This document shows, one piece after another, positions 27,620-36,464 of a DNA stretch of 64,000 nt. Under the pieces are notes generated by a model. That model saw nothing but the letters and a program-made list of their open reading frames with translations, searched no databases and had not been told where the DNA came from. Made by a program: the position numbers and the translations under genes. The first letter of the stretch is position 1. Every line of letters begins with the position of its first letter. This stretch comes from JAJYKC01 sp963823105. Lineage in GTDB: Bacteria; Acidobacteriota; Terriglobia; Bryobacterales; Bryobacteraceae. The stretch lies in the NCBI GenBank assembly GCA_963823105.1, contig CAWGKC010000002.1:248001-312000 (forward strand). The letters are read 5' to 3'.

Positions 27620-28329
27620 CCTTCCTGGTCTTCCTGGATCAACTGCAGCGTCTGTTCGCTGTTGGATTGTTCGTCCTTCACCACCGCCGAGCCGATGCCA
27701 ATGCGAATCACTTTATACCGCTTCTTAATTGTCTCGCCCTCGGCCGCCACCAGTATTTCGTCGCCGTCGAGGAAAAACGCCCGCTTGTTGTCCGTGCCGC
27801 TGACGAAGCCGTAAAACTTCAACGGGATCGGCGGCGGAGGCGGCGGACCGGCCGGCGGGTCGGGCTTCGCCGCGTCGGGCCCTTTCGGCATGCCGATGTG
27901 TCCCTTGTCGGCCAAGATCACCTTTGGCGCTTCTTTCACCGGCTCCGCCGCGAAGTCGAAAAGCGAACGCTGGCCCCCTTGCAGCGGGACCTGTTGCAGC
28001 TTCACCAAAAGCGCCAGCTTCAGCGTCGGATCGATGCGCGCCGGGTCGATCTGGTCTTCCTTCTTGCGCTTGAGAGTGGGCCGGAACTCGGCCAGGCTAT
28101 CGCGCCCGCCGGAGTCGTGGCGGAGAGAAACCGGCTGGGCCGCGGCATCCCCGGTTTCCGTTTGCGAAGCCGCGGGCGTGGCGCGGCGCGCGGCGGGGCG
28201 CGAGGGCGCCGCGTCGCCGGGGCTGGAGCCGAAGTTGGACCAAAGAAAATACAGCGCCACCAGGACCAGCGCTCCGAGCACCGCCAGTTTTTTCGGCTCC
28301 GCGCCCAGCTTGGTCGTTTTCAGATTCAC
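27616..28329 (-). CDS. pilP: PilP-like pilus assembly protein
   Basis: 237 residues. One membrane segment at about 16-31 ('AVLGALVLVALYFLW') is followed by a Pro/Ala linker, then a coiled region, and a C-terminal beta domain ('PIPLKFYGFVSGTDNKRAFF', 'GETIKKRYKVIRIGIGSAVV') of the HR / PilP-GspC type that bridges the inner-membrane platform to a secretin. The start overlaps the pilO stop (ATGA at 28326-28329). Unlike typical clusters, no pilQ follows; the collagen-like pseudopilin does. Assignment is by position plus the C-terminal motif; sequence similarity to classic PilP is weak. Confidence 0.7.
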   Translation of the reverse strand: MNLKTTKLGAEPKKLAVLGALVLVALYFLWSNFGSSPGDAAPSRPAARRATPAASQTETGDAAAQPVSLRHDSGGRDSLAEFRPTLKRKKEDQIDPARIDPTLKLALLVKLQQVPLQGGQRSLFDFAAEPVKEAPKVILADKGHIGMPKGPDAAKPDPPAGPPPPPPIPLKFYGFVSGTDNKRAFFLDGDEILVAAEGETIKKRYKVIRIGIGSAVVKDEQSNSEQTLQLIQEDQEG

Positions 28330-28935
28330 GGCGCGCCGCCCGCTTCGCCCTCGTCGCCGTCTTCGCGCACGAAAGCGTCCAACTTCACGTTGATGTTCAG
28401 CAACGCCGCCTGTTGCTGCGGCGTGGCTTGCAAGCCTTCGATAATCAGGAGCTGGCTGGATTTATCGATGCGGTTGACGAAATGGATCAGGTCCGCAGTA
28501 GCTGCCGGCGTAGGTCGCCGTAATTTTCATGAACTCCAGCGTGTCGCTGCCCTCCACCGGCTCGATGGTGTAGGTGCTTTCGCGCGCCTGGATGTTGGCG
28601 TCCTTGGCGGCGGAAACCAGTTCGGAAAGAACGGTGGAATAGGCGGTGCGGCGGGCGAGAAAGTAATGGTCCAGGAACCGGTCGCCCTCGGCGCGGCCCG
28701 TATCCACTTTGCCCAGCAATCCGTAGGTGTGATCGTAGAGGACCGATTGCTGGCGCAATTGGGTGCGCAGATCGGCCAGTTCCTCCCTCAGCTCTTCGGG
28801 CGATCCTCCGATCGGCCGCACCAGCAACACCGCCGCCGCGACGTTGGCGGCTACCAGGAGCGCCAAGCCCAGATGCAACACTCCGCGCGGCTGCCGCGGG
28901 TCGAACCATTTGCCGAAACTAGAGCTTTTGGGCAT
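28326..28935 (-). CDS. pilO: PilO-like pilus assembly protein, one frame break
   Basis: Inner-membrane platform protein. A transmembrane helix lies near residues 22-40 ('LHLGLALLVAANVAAAVLLV'), then a coiled coil ('EELREELADLRTQLRQQS') and a ferredoxin-like domain. The frame is broken near 28497: reading to 'ITATYAGSY' then continues one base forward as 'ADLIHFVNRIDKSSQLLIIE', the characteristic PilO core, to a stop at 28326-28328. Corrected length is 202 residues. With an ATGA overlap to pilP and a 17-base overlap with pilN it is clearly in the same transcript. Confidence 0.82.
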
Positions 28936-29491
28936 AGTTCACGCTGATCCGGTAGCGCAGCAGTTTTTCCGATTGCGACGGCGGCAGGGAATTGTAAACC
29001 GACGCCGGGCCGAAGCGAGGCGAGACTTCCAGGTGCTTCAAAAGCTCCAGCACCGGGCCGGGGTCGTTGGCGCCGACGATCATATCGAGCAGCACGCGGT
29101 TATAGGCGTCGATCTGAGGGAGCCGGACGGAGATCAGGCGCACGTTGTACGGGAACACTTGCTCCAGGTCGGCGAAGAGTTTCGTCCAACTGATCGCCTT
29201 GCGCTCAATGAGAGCGTTCAGCAGCAGGCTACGTTCCAGCACCTCGGCGTTCCGCGGCTGGCGCAGCGTTCCGGCCATGGCGCTCTCGCGCTGCCCGATG
29301 GCGGCGAGCTTTCGATTGAGCAAGGCGATCTGAATGCGTTCGTTCGCCGCCTGGCCGCGGCTGGCCAGGATCAGGCCGACTTGGGCGACGAGCGCGATTC
29401 CGAAGACGAGATAGGCGGCGAGAAGCGCCAGCCGTGGCGCTCGGCTAGGGACGAACGGCTCGCTGGCGAGATTGAGGGGGATGCGGATCAT
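28919..29491 (-). CDS. pilN: PilN-like pilus assembly protein
   Basis: 190 residues from the ATG at 29491, which overlaps the pilM stop (ATGA). It begins with the conserved PilN peptide 'MIRIPLNLASEPF' that binds PilM, then a membrane helix 'LALLAAYLVFGIALVAQVGL', a coiled coil, and the C-terminal domain with 'SWTKLFADLEQVFPYNVRLI' and 'RFGPASVYNSLPPSQ'. The peptide-plus-TM layout is that of PilN/GspL-like proteins. Confidence 0.85.
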   Translation of the reverse strand: MIRIPLNLASEPFVPSRAPRLALLAAYLVFGIALVAQVGLILASRGQAANERIQIALLNRKLAAIGQRESAMAGTLRQPRNAEVLERSLLLNALIERKAISWTKLFADLEQVFPYNVRLISVRLPQIDAYNRVLLDMIVGANDPGPVLELLKHLEVSPRFGPASVYNSLPPSQSEKLLRYRISVNYAQKL

Positions 29492-30402
29492 GCGGCGAGC
29501 GACTCCATGAAGCCCATCACGCCGGCGTCGGTCTCCCCAGGCAAGCCAAGGCGGGAGCGCAGCGGTTCGACCGCGACGCCCCAAGTCCGGGGCCACGCGG
29601 CGGCCCATTCGGCGGCGCGCGGTCCGAATCCGCAGAGCAGCACGCGTTTGGCCGGCCGCCCCAACTCGTCCTCGACATAGGCGAGCGTCGGCAGCAGCAC
29701 GGACTCGATCTCGCCCGTCTCCACCTTTTCGAGATCGACGCAGCGCACCAGTTTGAGCGCGTTGTCGTCGAGCACGCCGACGGTGAGCACGCATCCGCAA
29801 ATCTTCGCTACCACGGTGATTCCGCCGGCGGTCACCATATGCAGGGCGGCGAGCAGCGAGGTGGTGACGATGCCCGGGTGCAGGCCGGCGGCGCGGAACG
29901 GCGCTTCGTAGCGCGCCAGGATTTCAAGCGCGGTGACCGCCACCACCACCTCGATCTTGTTCTTCCGGCCGGATTTCGGCTGGGCGTAATAGCTGAGCGC
30001 CGCGCCCTCGATATCGAAGGGCACGCTCTTTTTCATGCGGAAGCGCACCAGGTGTTCCTGCTCCTCCGCCGTACCCGGAAACGCGTCGAAATCGAGCACG
30101 GCGATGCGGGTGCAGTAATCGGGAAGAATTAACGCGACGCGGCGCTTGCGCCCTGGCCCGCCTCCGGCGGCGGCGTGTACGGCGGCGGTGAATGCCTCCT
30201 CGTTCAGCACGTTGTCCTTCAACGGCGAGATGTCGAGCGAGCCGGGCGAGAGCGGTTGAAAGGCGATCGCGGAAGCGCCATCGCCGAGGCGCGCGGAGGC
30301 GATGCCGCCCGCCGAGATCTCGAAGACCTGGCCGGGAGGAGGGTCGGCCAACAGCGCCCGCAAGCGCGCCAAGACCGGATGATTTAAGACCGGCGCCGCC
30401 AT
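29488..30402 (-). CDS. pilM: PilM-like actin-fold pilus assembly ATPase
   Basis: 304 residues. The ATG at 30402, four bases after the pilB stop, is preferred to a TTG at 30414. Actin-like PilM motifs include 'VALILPDYCTRIAVLDFD' and the helix 'EQEHLVRFRMKKSVPFDIEG', typical of PilM ('RWEAEQYIPFDI...'). Then come 'VVVAVTALEILARYEAPFR' and 'RPAKRVLLCGFGPRAAE'. PilM lies in the cytoplasm, binds the N-terminus of PilN and connects to the ATPase. The protein is slightly short and lacks some of the second subdomain seen in classic PilM. Confidence 0.82.
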   Translation of the reverse strand: MAAPVLNHPVLARLRALLADPPPGQVFEISAGGIASARLGDGASAIAFQPLSPGSLDISPLKDNVLNEEAFTAAVHAAAGGGPGRKRRVALILPDYCTRIAVLDFDAFPGTAEEQEHLVRFRMKKSVPFDIEGAALSYYAQPKSGRKNKIEVVVAVTALEILARYEAPFRAAGLHPGIVTTSLLAALHMVTAGGITVVAKICGCVLTVGVLDDNALKLVRCVDLEKVETGEIESVLLPTLAYVEDELGRPAKRVLLCGFGPRAAEWAAAWPRTWGVAVEPLRSRLGLPGETDAGVMGFMESLAA

Positions 30403-30403
30403 C

Positions 30404-32029
30404 TCAGTTTTCAATGAAAGTCACCTTGTTGATCTCTTTCATCGTGCTGATGCCGGCGAAGGCCTTCTCCATCGCCGATTCGCGCAGGAACGTCATCTTG
30501 TCTTCCTTGGCGGCGCGCTTGATCTCCGACGCCGGCCGTTTGTCGAGAATCATCTCGCGGATCTTTTCGCTCAAATTCAGCAGCTCGTGAATCGCCGTGC
30601 GGCCGCGAAAGCCGGTGCCGCCGCATTCGAAGCATCCCGCGCCTTCCGAGAACGGGAAGTCGCGGTATTTGTCCGGATCCATCCCGCTCTCGACGAGGAA
30701 CGCGTCCGGATAGCGGACTTCGTGCTTGCAGTGCTCGCAGATGACGCGCACCAGCCGCTGGGCGAGAATGCAGTTGAGCGCGGAGACGAAGTTGTAAGGC
30801 TCGACGCCCATGTTCAGAAAGCGGCCGAGCACGTCCAGGACGTTGTTGGCGTGGACGGTGGTGAACACCAGATGGCCGGTGAGCGCGGCGTTGATGGCGA
30901 TCTGCGCGGTTTCCTGGTCGCGAATTTCGCCGACCAGAATCTTGTCCGGATCGTGGCGCAGAATGGAGCGCAGGCCGCGGGCGAAGGTCAGCCCCTTCTT
31001 CTCGTTCACCGGGATCTGGGTGATGCCCTTGATCTGATACTCCACCGGATCTTCGATGGTGATGATCTTGTCTTCGTCGTTCTTGATCTCGCTGAGGGCG
31101 GCGTAGAGAGTGGTGGTTTTGCCCGAGCCGGTGGGCCCGGTGACCAGCACCATGCCGTAGGGTTCTTTGATGTAGCGGCGGAATTTCGCCAGGTCGGTGT
31201 CGGCGAAGCCCACGACGTCGAGGCTGAGCTTGGTGAATTTCTCGCTCATCGACTCTTTGTCGAGGACGCGGAGCACGGCGTCCTCGCCATGCACGGTGGG
31301 CATGATGGAGACGCGAAAATCGATGAGGCGGGTTTTATAGCGGACGCGGAAGCGGCCGTCCTGCGGCACGCGGCGCTCGGCGATGTCGAGCTCGCTCATG
31401 ACCTTGATGCGGGAAATGATCGTCGAGTGCCAGTCCTTGGCGATGGGCGGCATGGCGTAGTGCAGCACCCCGTCGATGCGGTATTTGATCGCCACTTCCT
31501 GGTCGCGCGTTTCGATGTGAATGTCGCTGGCGCGGCGTTCGAGGGCGTTGAAGATGGTGGTGTCCACCAGCTTGATGACCGGGGCGATGTCGGCGTCGCC
31601 GGCGGCGAGCTTGTCGATGGACAGCGTTTCGTCGGGGTTGTCCTCGCCTCCCACCACGTCGAGGGTGAAGCCCTCGGTCACCTCGTCCAGCACGCGCTGG
31701 GACTGCTCGGTTTTCTTGAGCAGATCGGAGATCTGCGAAAGAGTCGCCACTTTCACCTTCAGCTTCTTCTGCAGCAGCATGGCGAGCTCGTCGATCAGGT
31801 TCAAGTTGCGCGGGTCGGCGAGGGCGATGTCCAGGTTGCCGTTGTAGGCCTGGATGGGGACGAAGTTGTAGCGGAACATCAGGTCGACCGGGATCGAATG
31901 AAACAGGTCGTGATCGATGCGCTCCTCGCGCAGGTCGACGAAATCGCAGCGGTAGCGGGCGGCGAGCGCGCGGGCCTCGCCCGCTTCGCGGGTGGTGTCT
32001 TTCAATGCGGAACGGTCGGAAGCGCCCAT
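30404..32029 (-). CDS. pilB: PilB/GspE-type assembly ATPase
   Basis: 541 residues. Hexameric ATPase that powers pilus or pseudopilus extension. It has an N-terminal GspE-II-like domain ('RYNFVPIQAYNGNLDIALAD'), then N2, then the motor domain: Walker A 'VLVTGPTGSGKTTTLYAAL', Asp box 'IITIEDPVEYQ', Walker B 'DPDKILVGEIRDQETA' and His box 'LVFTTVHANNVLDVL'. The zinc-binding tetracysteine is 'ICEHCKH' plus 'CFECGGTGFRGR'. All catalytic parts are intact and the frame is unbroken. The N-terminus is short compared with many PilB proteins. It is followed by pilM. Confidence 0.93.
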   Translation of the reverse strand: MGASDRSALKDTTREAGEARALAARYRCDFVDLREERIDHDLFHSIPVDLMFRYNFVPIQAYNGNLDIALADPRNLNLIDELAMLLQKKLKVKVATLSQISDLLKKTEQSQRVLDEVTEGFTLDVVGGEDNPDETLSIDKLAAGDADIAPVIKLVDTTIFNALERRASDIHIETRDQEVAIKYRIDGVLHYAMPPIAKDWHSTIISRIKVMSELDIAERRVPQDGRFRVRYKTRLIDFRVSIMPTVHGEDAVLRVLDKESMSEKFTKLSLDVVGFADTDLAKFRRYIKEPYGMVLVTGPTGSGKTTTLYAALSEIKNDEDKIITIEDPVEYQIKGITQIPVNEKKGLTFARGLRSILRHDPDKILVGEIRDQETAQIAINAALTGHLVFTTVHANNVLDVLGRFLNMGVEPYNFVSALNCILAQRLVRVICEHCKHEVRYPDAFLVESGMDPDKYRDFPFSEGAGCFECGGTGFRGRTAIHELLNLSEKIREMILDKRPASEIKRAAKEDKMTFLRESAMEKAFAGISTMKEINKVTFIEN

Positions 32030-32045
32030 AAGTTTCTTTTCGCGC

Positions 32046-33257
32046 CTAACGCAGGGAATCCGCCAGGGAGAAGATGGGCAGATAGAGCGCCACCAGCACG
32101 AAGGTGACGAAAATTCCCATGAAAATCATGATGGCCGGCTCGATCAGGGACAGCGCGGCGGTCATGCGCGTGTTGACATCCTCCTCGTAAAATTCGGCGA
32201 CGCTTGAAAGCATTTGCGGCAGCGCGCCGGTGGATTCGCCCACCTCCATCATGTCGATGGCGAGGCTGGGAAACATCTTCGTAGAACTAAGCGACGTCGA
32301 GAGGGATTTTCCCTCTTTCACCATTTGCGCGGTATTTGAAAGGGCTTTGCGCAGCAGCGAGGTGCTGAGCGAGCTGGAGGCGGTGTCGAGCGCCTGCAGG
32401 AGCGGGATCCCGCCCACCATCAGCGTGCTCAGGATGCGGGAAAACTGCGCCACTTCGTATTTCGTCCAGATTTCGCCGGCCAGAGGGAGGCGCATCCGGA
32501 AGCGCTCCACCCACTCGCGGCCGGTGGTGGTGCGCGTCCAGTAGCGGAAGGCGGCGACGGCCAGGGCGAAGGCGATGGCGCCGGTAAGAATGTAGCCGCG
32601 GGCGGTGGTGCCGATGGCGATCAGAATCAGGGTGACGGTGGGCAGTTGCGCCGACATGCTGTGGTAGAGCTCCGCGAAACTGGGCACGACATAGGTGATG
32701 AGGAAGACCACCAGACAGAGCACGAGGGTAATCAGCAGCGAAGGGTAGACGAGGGAGAGCAGCAGTTTCTTGCGCACGGCGAGCGCCACGCGCTGGTAGG
32801 AAATAAAGCGGTCCAGCACCTCGGCGAGGGCGCCGCTGCGCTCCCCGGCGAGCACGGAAGTGACGTAGATGGGCGGGAAGATGCCCTGCGCGGCGAAGGC
32901 GTCCGAGAGCAGCGAACCGGCGTGGACGCGGTCGCGGACGGATTTGATGTAGATGGACAGCTTGGCGTCCGAGAGCCGGTCGGCCAGCAGATCGAGCGCC
33001 TTCATGATCGGCAGGCCGGCCTTGATCAAGGTGACGAACTGCTGGTTGAAAATGAGAAACTTCTCCAGATTGAGCTTTTTCCGCTCGCCGCCGAGGGAGG
33101 CGGGCAAGCCGGCGATCTGGCCTTTCGGCTTGACGGAATAAATGAGGAAGCCTTGCTGGGAATACCGGTCCCGCAACTCCTTTTCGGTGGCGGCGAGCGC
33201 GGTTTGCTGGTGGATGGCCCCGCGCGAATCGGCGTATTTGAGCAGCCACTCGGCCAT
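32046..33257 (-). CDS. pilC: PilC/GspF inner-membrane platform protein
   Basis: 403 residues with two T2SSF domains. The N-terminal part has 'NLEKFLIFNQQFVTLIKAGL' and 'DRVHAGSLLSDAFAAQGIFP'. Three membrane helices appear ('LVYPSLLITLVLCLVVFLI', 'GYILTGAIAFALAVAAF', and the C-terminal 'PAIMIFMGIFVTFVLVALYL'). The second domain has 'YEVAQFSRILSTLMVGGIPL' and 'VGESTGALPQMLSSVAEFYE'. It has a strong SD (AAGGAGG) inside the end of the lolA-like gene, 2 bases upstream of which the previous stop sits, so translation is coupled. Works with PilB. Confidence 0.93.
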   Translation of the reverse strand: MAEWLLKYADSRGAIHQQTALAATEKELRDRYSQQGFLIYSVKPKGQIAGLPASLGGERKKLNLEKFLIFNQQFVTLIKAGLPIMKALDLLADRLSDAKLSIYIKSVRDRVHAGSLLSDAFAAQGIFPPIYVTSVLAGERSGALAEVLDRFISYQRVALAVRKKLLLSLVYPSLLITLVLCLVVFLITYVVPSFAELYHSMSAQLPTVTLILIAIGTTARGYILTGAIAFALAVAAFRYWTRTTTGREWVERFRMRLPLAGEIWTKYEVAQFSRILSTLMVGGIPLLQALDTASSSLSTSLLRKALSNTAQMVKEGKSLSTSLSSTKMFPSLAIDMMEVGESTGALPQMLSSVAEFYEEDVNTRMTAALSLIEPAIMIFMGIFVTFVLVALYLPIFSLADSLR

Positions 33258-33259
33258 GA

Positions 33260-33901
33260 TCAGTCGCCTCCTTCCGGCCCGGCGAACGCCGCTCCCTCCG
33301 GCATGCGGAAACGGAACATCGCCTCGTTTACGGGCGGGTTGATTTTTTCGGCGTCGAAAAGGAACGTCAGCACGGACTGGTCCTGGTTGGTGACCACCAG
33401 CCTGCGGATTTCGTAGCTTGGGGTGACCAGCATTTCGACCTTGTCGTACGGAAGGCGGTCGTTCTGCGCCCGGGCGGTCAGCGTGTAATTGGCGCCATTG
33501 GGCTTCCAGGCGAAATCTCGGAATTCGCGGCTGAAATCGAGCTTGCCGAGGAGAAAGGCCAGCGGCCCGCGCATGTCGTCGCTGTCCTTAAGCTTGGTGC
33601 GCTCGACCCGCCGGTTCTGCGGGGTGTAGAGGTACAGGTTTTTGCCGTCGGAGAGGAAGAGCTTGCCGGAGGGGGTGGAGTAATCCCAGCGCATGCGGCC
33701 GGGCTTCCGCAAAGTCAGCGTGCCCGATTCGCTCTGGCGAGGCCGGCCCTGAACGCTATACGATTCATTAAATTGGACTTGCAGCGATTTCGCGGTGTTG
33801 TAGCGCTGTTCGATTCCTTTGAGCAGCCGGGCGAGGTCGGCGTCGCCGGCGGCGAGCAACGGGGAGGCGAGGAGGGACACCAGAAGCGCAAGTCGAACCA
33901 C
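33260..33901 (-). CDS. LolA-like outer-membrane lipoprotein carrier
   Basis: 213 residues with a signal peptide ('LALLVSLLASPLLAAGDADL'). LolA fold features: 'LKGIEQRYNTAKSLQVQFNE', 'SGTLTLRKPGRMRWDYSTPS', 'FLSDGKNLYLYTPQNRRVER' and the C-terminal 'DQSVLTFLFDAEKINPPVNE'. LolA carries lipoproteins across the periplasm to LolB. The GTG start lies at the head of the pilus operon, with 2 bases between it and pilC. Placement there suggests it serves the secretion system, for instance a secretin pilotin, but that is inference. The general LolA of the cell could equally be encoded here. Confidence 0.82.
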   Translation of the reverse strand: MVRLALLVSLLASPLLAAGDADLARLLKGIEQRYNTAKSLQVQFNESYSVQGRPRQSESGTLTLRKPGRMRWDYSTPSGKLFLSDGKNLYLYTPQNRRVERTKLKDSDDMRGPLAFLLGKLDFSREFRDFAWKPNGANYTLTARAQNDRLPYDKVEMLVTPSYEIRRLVVTNQDQSVLTFLFDAEKINPPVNEAMFRFRMPEGAAFAGPEGGD

Positions 33902-33942
33902 ATAAGGGTAGACGTGAAACCGTCGAGGACCGTGCAGAAAAA

Positions 33943-33977
33943 CAAACGGGACGGGCCTGTTATGCCCGTCCCGTTTG
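33943..33977 (-). terminator. Intrinsic terminator 2 of the flagellin gene
   Basis: A perfect stem CAAACGGGACGGGC / GCCCGTCCCGTTTG around a 7-base loop is followed on the minus strand by TTTTT. It ends transcription from flagellin toward lolA, and its symmetry may separate the two units fully. Confidence 0.75.
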
Positions 33978-33992
33978 GTTGGATGCGAGAGT

Positions 33993-34027
33993 TAAAAACC
34001 CGGCCGATCTTACTGCATCAGCCGGGT
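33993..34027 (-). terminator. Intrinsic terminator 1 of the flagellin gene
   Basis: ACCCGGC / GCCGGGT with a 16-base loop lies 7 bases after the flagellin stop, followed on the minus strand by a run of five T. It forms a tandem with the stronger hairpin at 33943-33977. Confidence 0.65.
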
Positions 34028-34033
34028 CTGGGT

Positions 34034-36072
34034 TTAGTGGCCGCTGAGGAGGGCCAGCACGGCTTGCGGCGCCGAGTTCGCCTGAGCGAGAGCGGCGACG
34101 CCGGCCTGGAGCTGGATCTGCTCCTTGGTGAGGTTGGCGGAAGCGGTAGCCAAATCCGCGTCGCGGATACGGGCTTCGGCGGAGGCGAAGTTGGTTAACT
34201 GCGACTGGGCGAGATTGGACGCGTAGTTCAACTCGTTTTGCCCTTGACCGACAGCGGCTTGTGCGCGGCCGAGGAGGGTGACGGAGTTGCCAAGCGCGTT
34301 CACCGCGTTGGTGGCGGAAGCGAGATTGGCAATGCTCACCGTGCTGCCCGTGCCCAGAAGCTGCGAGGATTCCACCTCGCCCTGGACGGCGATCCGGTGG
34401 AGTTGTCGGTGAGGCCCTGAGCCGTGGCGCCGGTTGAACCGAGACTGACCGAGAACGTGCCGACGGAGCTGAGGAAGCGGACGCCGGTTGCCGTGCCCGC
34501 GTTGTTGGTTTGTTCCACAGCGACCAAGCCCTGAAGTGTAGGGTTGTTGGACTGTTGGAGGGCCGTGTTAATGGCCGAAACGGCCGTGGCGATGGTGGCG
34601 GCGTTGGAAACCGTCAGATTGACGGCGAGGGCGCTCGAAACGCCCGCGGGGCTTTGCGCGTTGATGTTGAGCGTCTGCTCATTCGTGCCGCTGAGAGCCG
34701 TGAAGTTGTAGACGTCGGTACCGGTTGCATTGACGCTTTGGTTGGCTCCATTGGAGTTGAAGTCGTTGGCGACGACGCCGCTGGCGTTGACCGTGCTTAC
34801 CGAGCCGAAACCGAGGAAGTTGCCGGTATCCGTAGTACCCGGATTGACGCTGAACGACGTCGAAGCTCCGGCGATCTGAATTTTGCCGGCGCTGTTTAAC
34901 GAAGCCGTGTAGCCGGTTAACCCCGCGGCGGCGAGGCCGGTGTTGATGTCGGTGACCATCTGGGCTGCGGTTTGGGTGTTAAGGATAGCGACGTTCACAG
35001 CGACAGGGGACGAGGAGGCGCCGGTAACGGTAAGAACGACGGATTCCGCGCCCGTGGCGGTGATCGGCGTGCTTCCCCCCGTGACGGTCGCGCCCGCGCT
35101 GGCCGAAGTGCCAGCCTGGATGTTGCCCATTAACGCGTTGGCAACGCCATCTCCGGACTGCACTTGGAACGCGGAGCTGCTGGAGCCAAACGTGAGTTGG
35201 GTTTTGCCGGTGGAATCCACATTGAGACCGGCGACGATGTTGGCGTTTGCGAAAGCCGTGTCCTGCTGACTGCCGCCGCTGCCCGCCGCCTGGATGGCGG
35301 AATTGATGGCGGTGACCAGGGAATTGGCGTCCGTTACGCCGTTCAGGTTCACCGAGACCGAGACCTGGCCGGAGCCGCTGGTGTTGGAGAAACCGGGGCC
35401 GTAGAAGTTGAAGGTCGTATAACCGGCCTTGGTTTCGGTGTTCGTGTTGGCCGTGTTGGCGAGGATCGCGGCAACGCTGCTTGCCGGCGAACCGGTTCCG
35501 ATATCGGTGCCGGCGACGCCGGTCGCCTGAACACCCTGGAGCCCGAGGCTCTTAGCGTCCACTGTGGCGTTGGCGAGGTTCACGGAAACCGATCCGTTCT
35601 GGACGGCTGTGTTGCTGCCGCTGGCCGTTCCGCCACCGATGAAGACCGAAAGATTCTGGGCGAAATTGCCGCCGATGTTCAGGCCGATGGCCTGCGCCTG
35701 GCGGTTGATTTCCGTAATGACGCCCTGAAACGTCTGGTTGAGCACCGTGCGGTCACCGGTGAAGGTGCCCGTGGCCGATTGCGTGGCCAAGGTGCGCGCC
35801 TGATCGAGCAACTGGGAAATGTTGCTCATTCCGCCGTCGACGATCTGCAACTGGCTCAACCCGTCGTTGGCGTTGCGGATACCTTGGGTAAGGACCGCTT
35901 CGTTCGACCGGTATCCGTTGGCGACTGCCAGACCGGCCGCGTCGTCGCCGCTCTGTACGATGCGAAGACCGGAAGTGACCTGGCTGATGGTTTGCGCTTG
36001 GGCGCTGCTGGTCTGCTGCAGGTAAGACTGGGCATTCAGCGACGCGATATTCGTGTTGATGTAAAACGACAT
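34034..36072 (-). CDS. Flagellin with a large central domain, one frame break
   Basis: The N-terminal D0/D1 region 'MSFYINTNIASLNAQSYLQQ' with 'TISQVTSGLRIVQSGDDAAG' and the C-terminal D1/D0 ('SEARIRDADLATASANLTKE'-like region ending 'QAVLALLSGH') are complete. Near 34391-34397 the frame moves back one base ('TDNSTGS' to 'IAVQGEVESSQLLG'), the only break of this direction in the window; corrected length is 679 residues. Between them about 400 residues of Ala/Ser/Thr/Gly-rich beta structure hold three flagellin-IN-like units ('SLVTAINSAIQAAG', 'QMVTDINTGLAAAG', 'TAVSAINTALQQS'). SD AAGGAG lies 6 bases from the ATG. It is last in fliW-csrA-flagellin and regulated at translation, by inference. 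Confidence 0.88.
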
Positions 36073-36078
36073 TCTTCT

Positions 36079-36118
36079 CTCCTTGAAATAAGAATCAAGC
36101 GGGAAATCCTTCTCCCGC
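36079..36118 (-). promoter_or_regulatory. Flagellin leader hairpin, probable CsrA sites
   Basis: In the RNA, GCGGGA / TCCCGC (36099-36118) encloses the loop GAAGGATT, which displays GGA as CsrA requires. A second GGA is the Shine-Dalgarno AAGGAG (36079-36084). Two GGA sites about 25 bases apart, one covering the SD, resemble the B. subtilis hag leader. csrA lies just upstream. Confidence 0.55.
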
Positions 36119-36206
36119 CCGGATGAGGACGCCTGGGCGTTTCATCCCCTGGATTGGCATTGGACTGACATTGCCTTTAGCGCGCCGCCACTCCACTCCA
36201 GAATTC

Positions 36207-36464
36207 TTATCGCCGCGTTTCACGATCTTTTGAGGAGGAACCGCCGAGGGATGCGAGAAAAGCGGCCAGCGACTCGGCCTGGAGCCCGAGAGAGGCGGCG
36301 CGATTCTCTTCGGCGGCGAGCTTAATTTCCTTGCGCAGCACCACCACCTCGCGCGGAGCGCGAATACCGAGTTTCACCTGACCCTGGGTCACTTCCAGAA
36401 CTTCCAGCTCCACCGAATCCCCAACCAGAAGCGACTCCCCCGCCCGGCGCCGGATTACGAGCAT
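36207..36464 (-). CDS. csrA: Carbon storage regulator CsrA
   Basis: 85 residues starting 'MLVIRRRAGESLLVGDSVEL' then 'EVLEVTQGQVKLGIRAPREV' and 'VVLRKEIKLAAEEN', a full CsrA: five strands and a helix forming a dimer that binds GGA in RNA hairpins. The C-terminal 25 residues extend past the usual 60. The ATG is inside the end of fliW (10-base overlap) with an AAGGA site. The FliW protein normally binds CsrA and releases flagellin mRNA from repression; here the three genes are adjacent in that order. Confidence 0.93.
   Translation of the reverse strand: MLVIRRRAGESLLVGDSVELEVLEVTQGQVKLGIRAPREVVVLRKEIKLAAEENRAASLGLQAESLAAFLASLGGSSSKDRETRR

Noticed and set aside
36125..36200. Sigma-28 or sigma-54 promoter for flagellin (TAAAGGCA ... 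GCCAATCC; TGGCAT ... TTGC)
   Set aside because: Spacing is off by two bases for sigma-28 and by five for sigma-54, and the second lies on the wrong strand.
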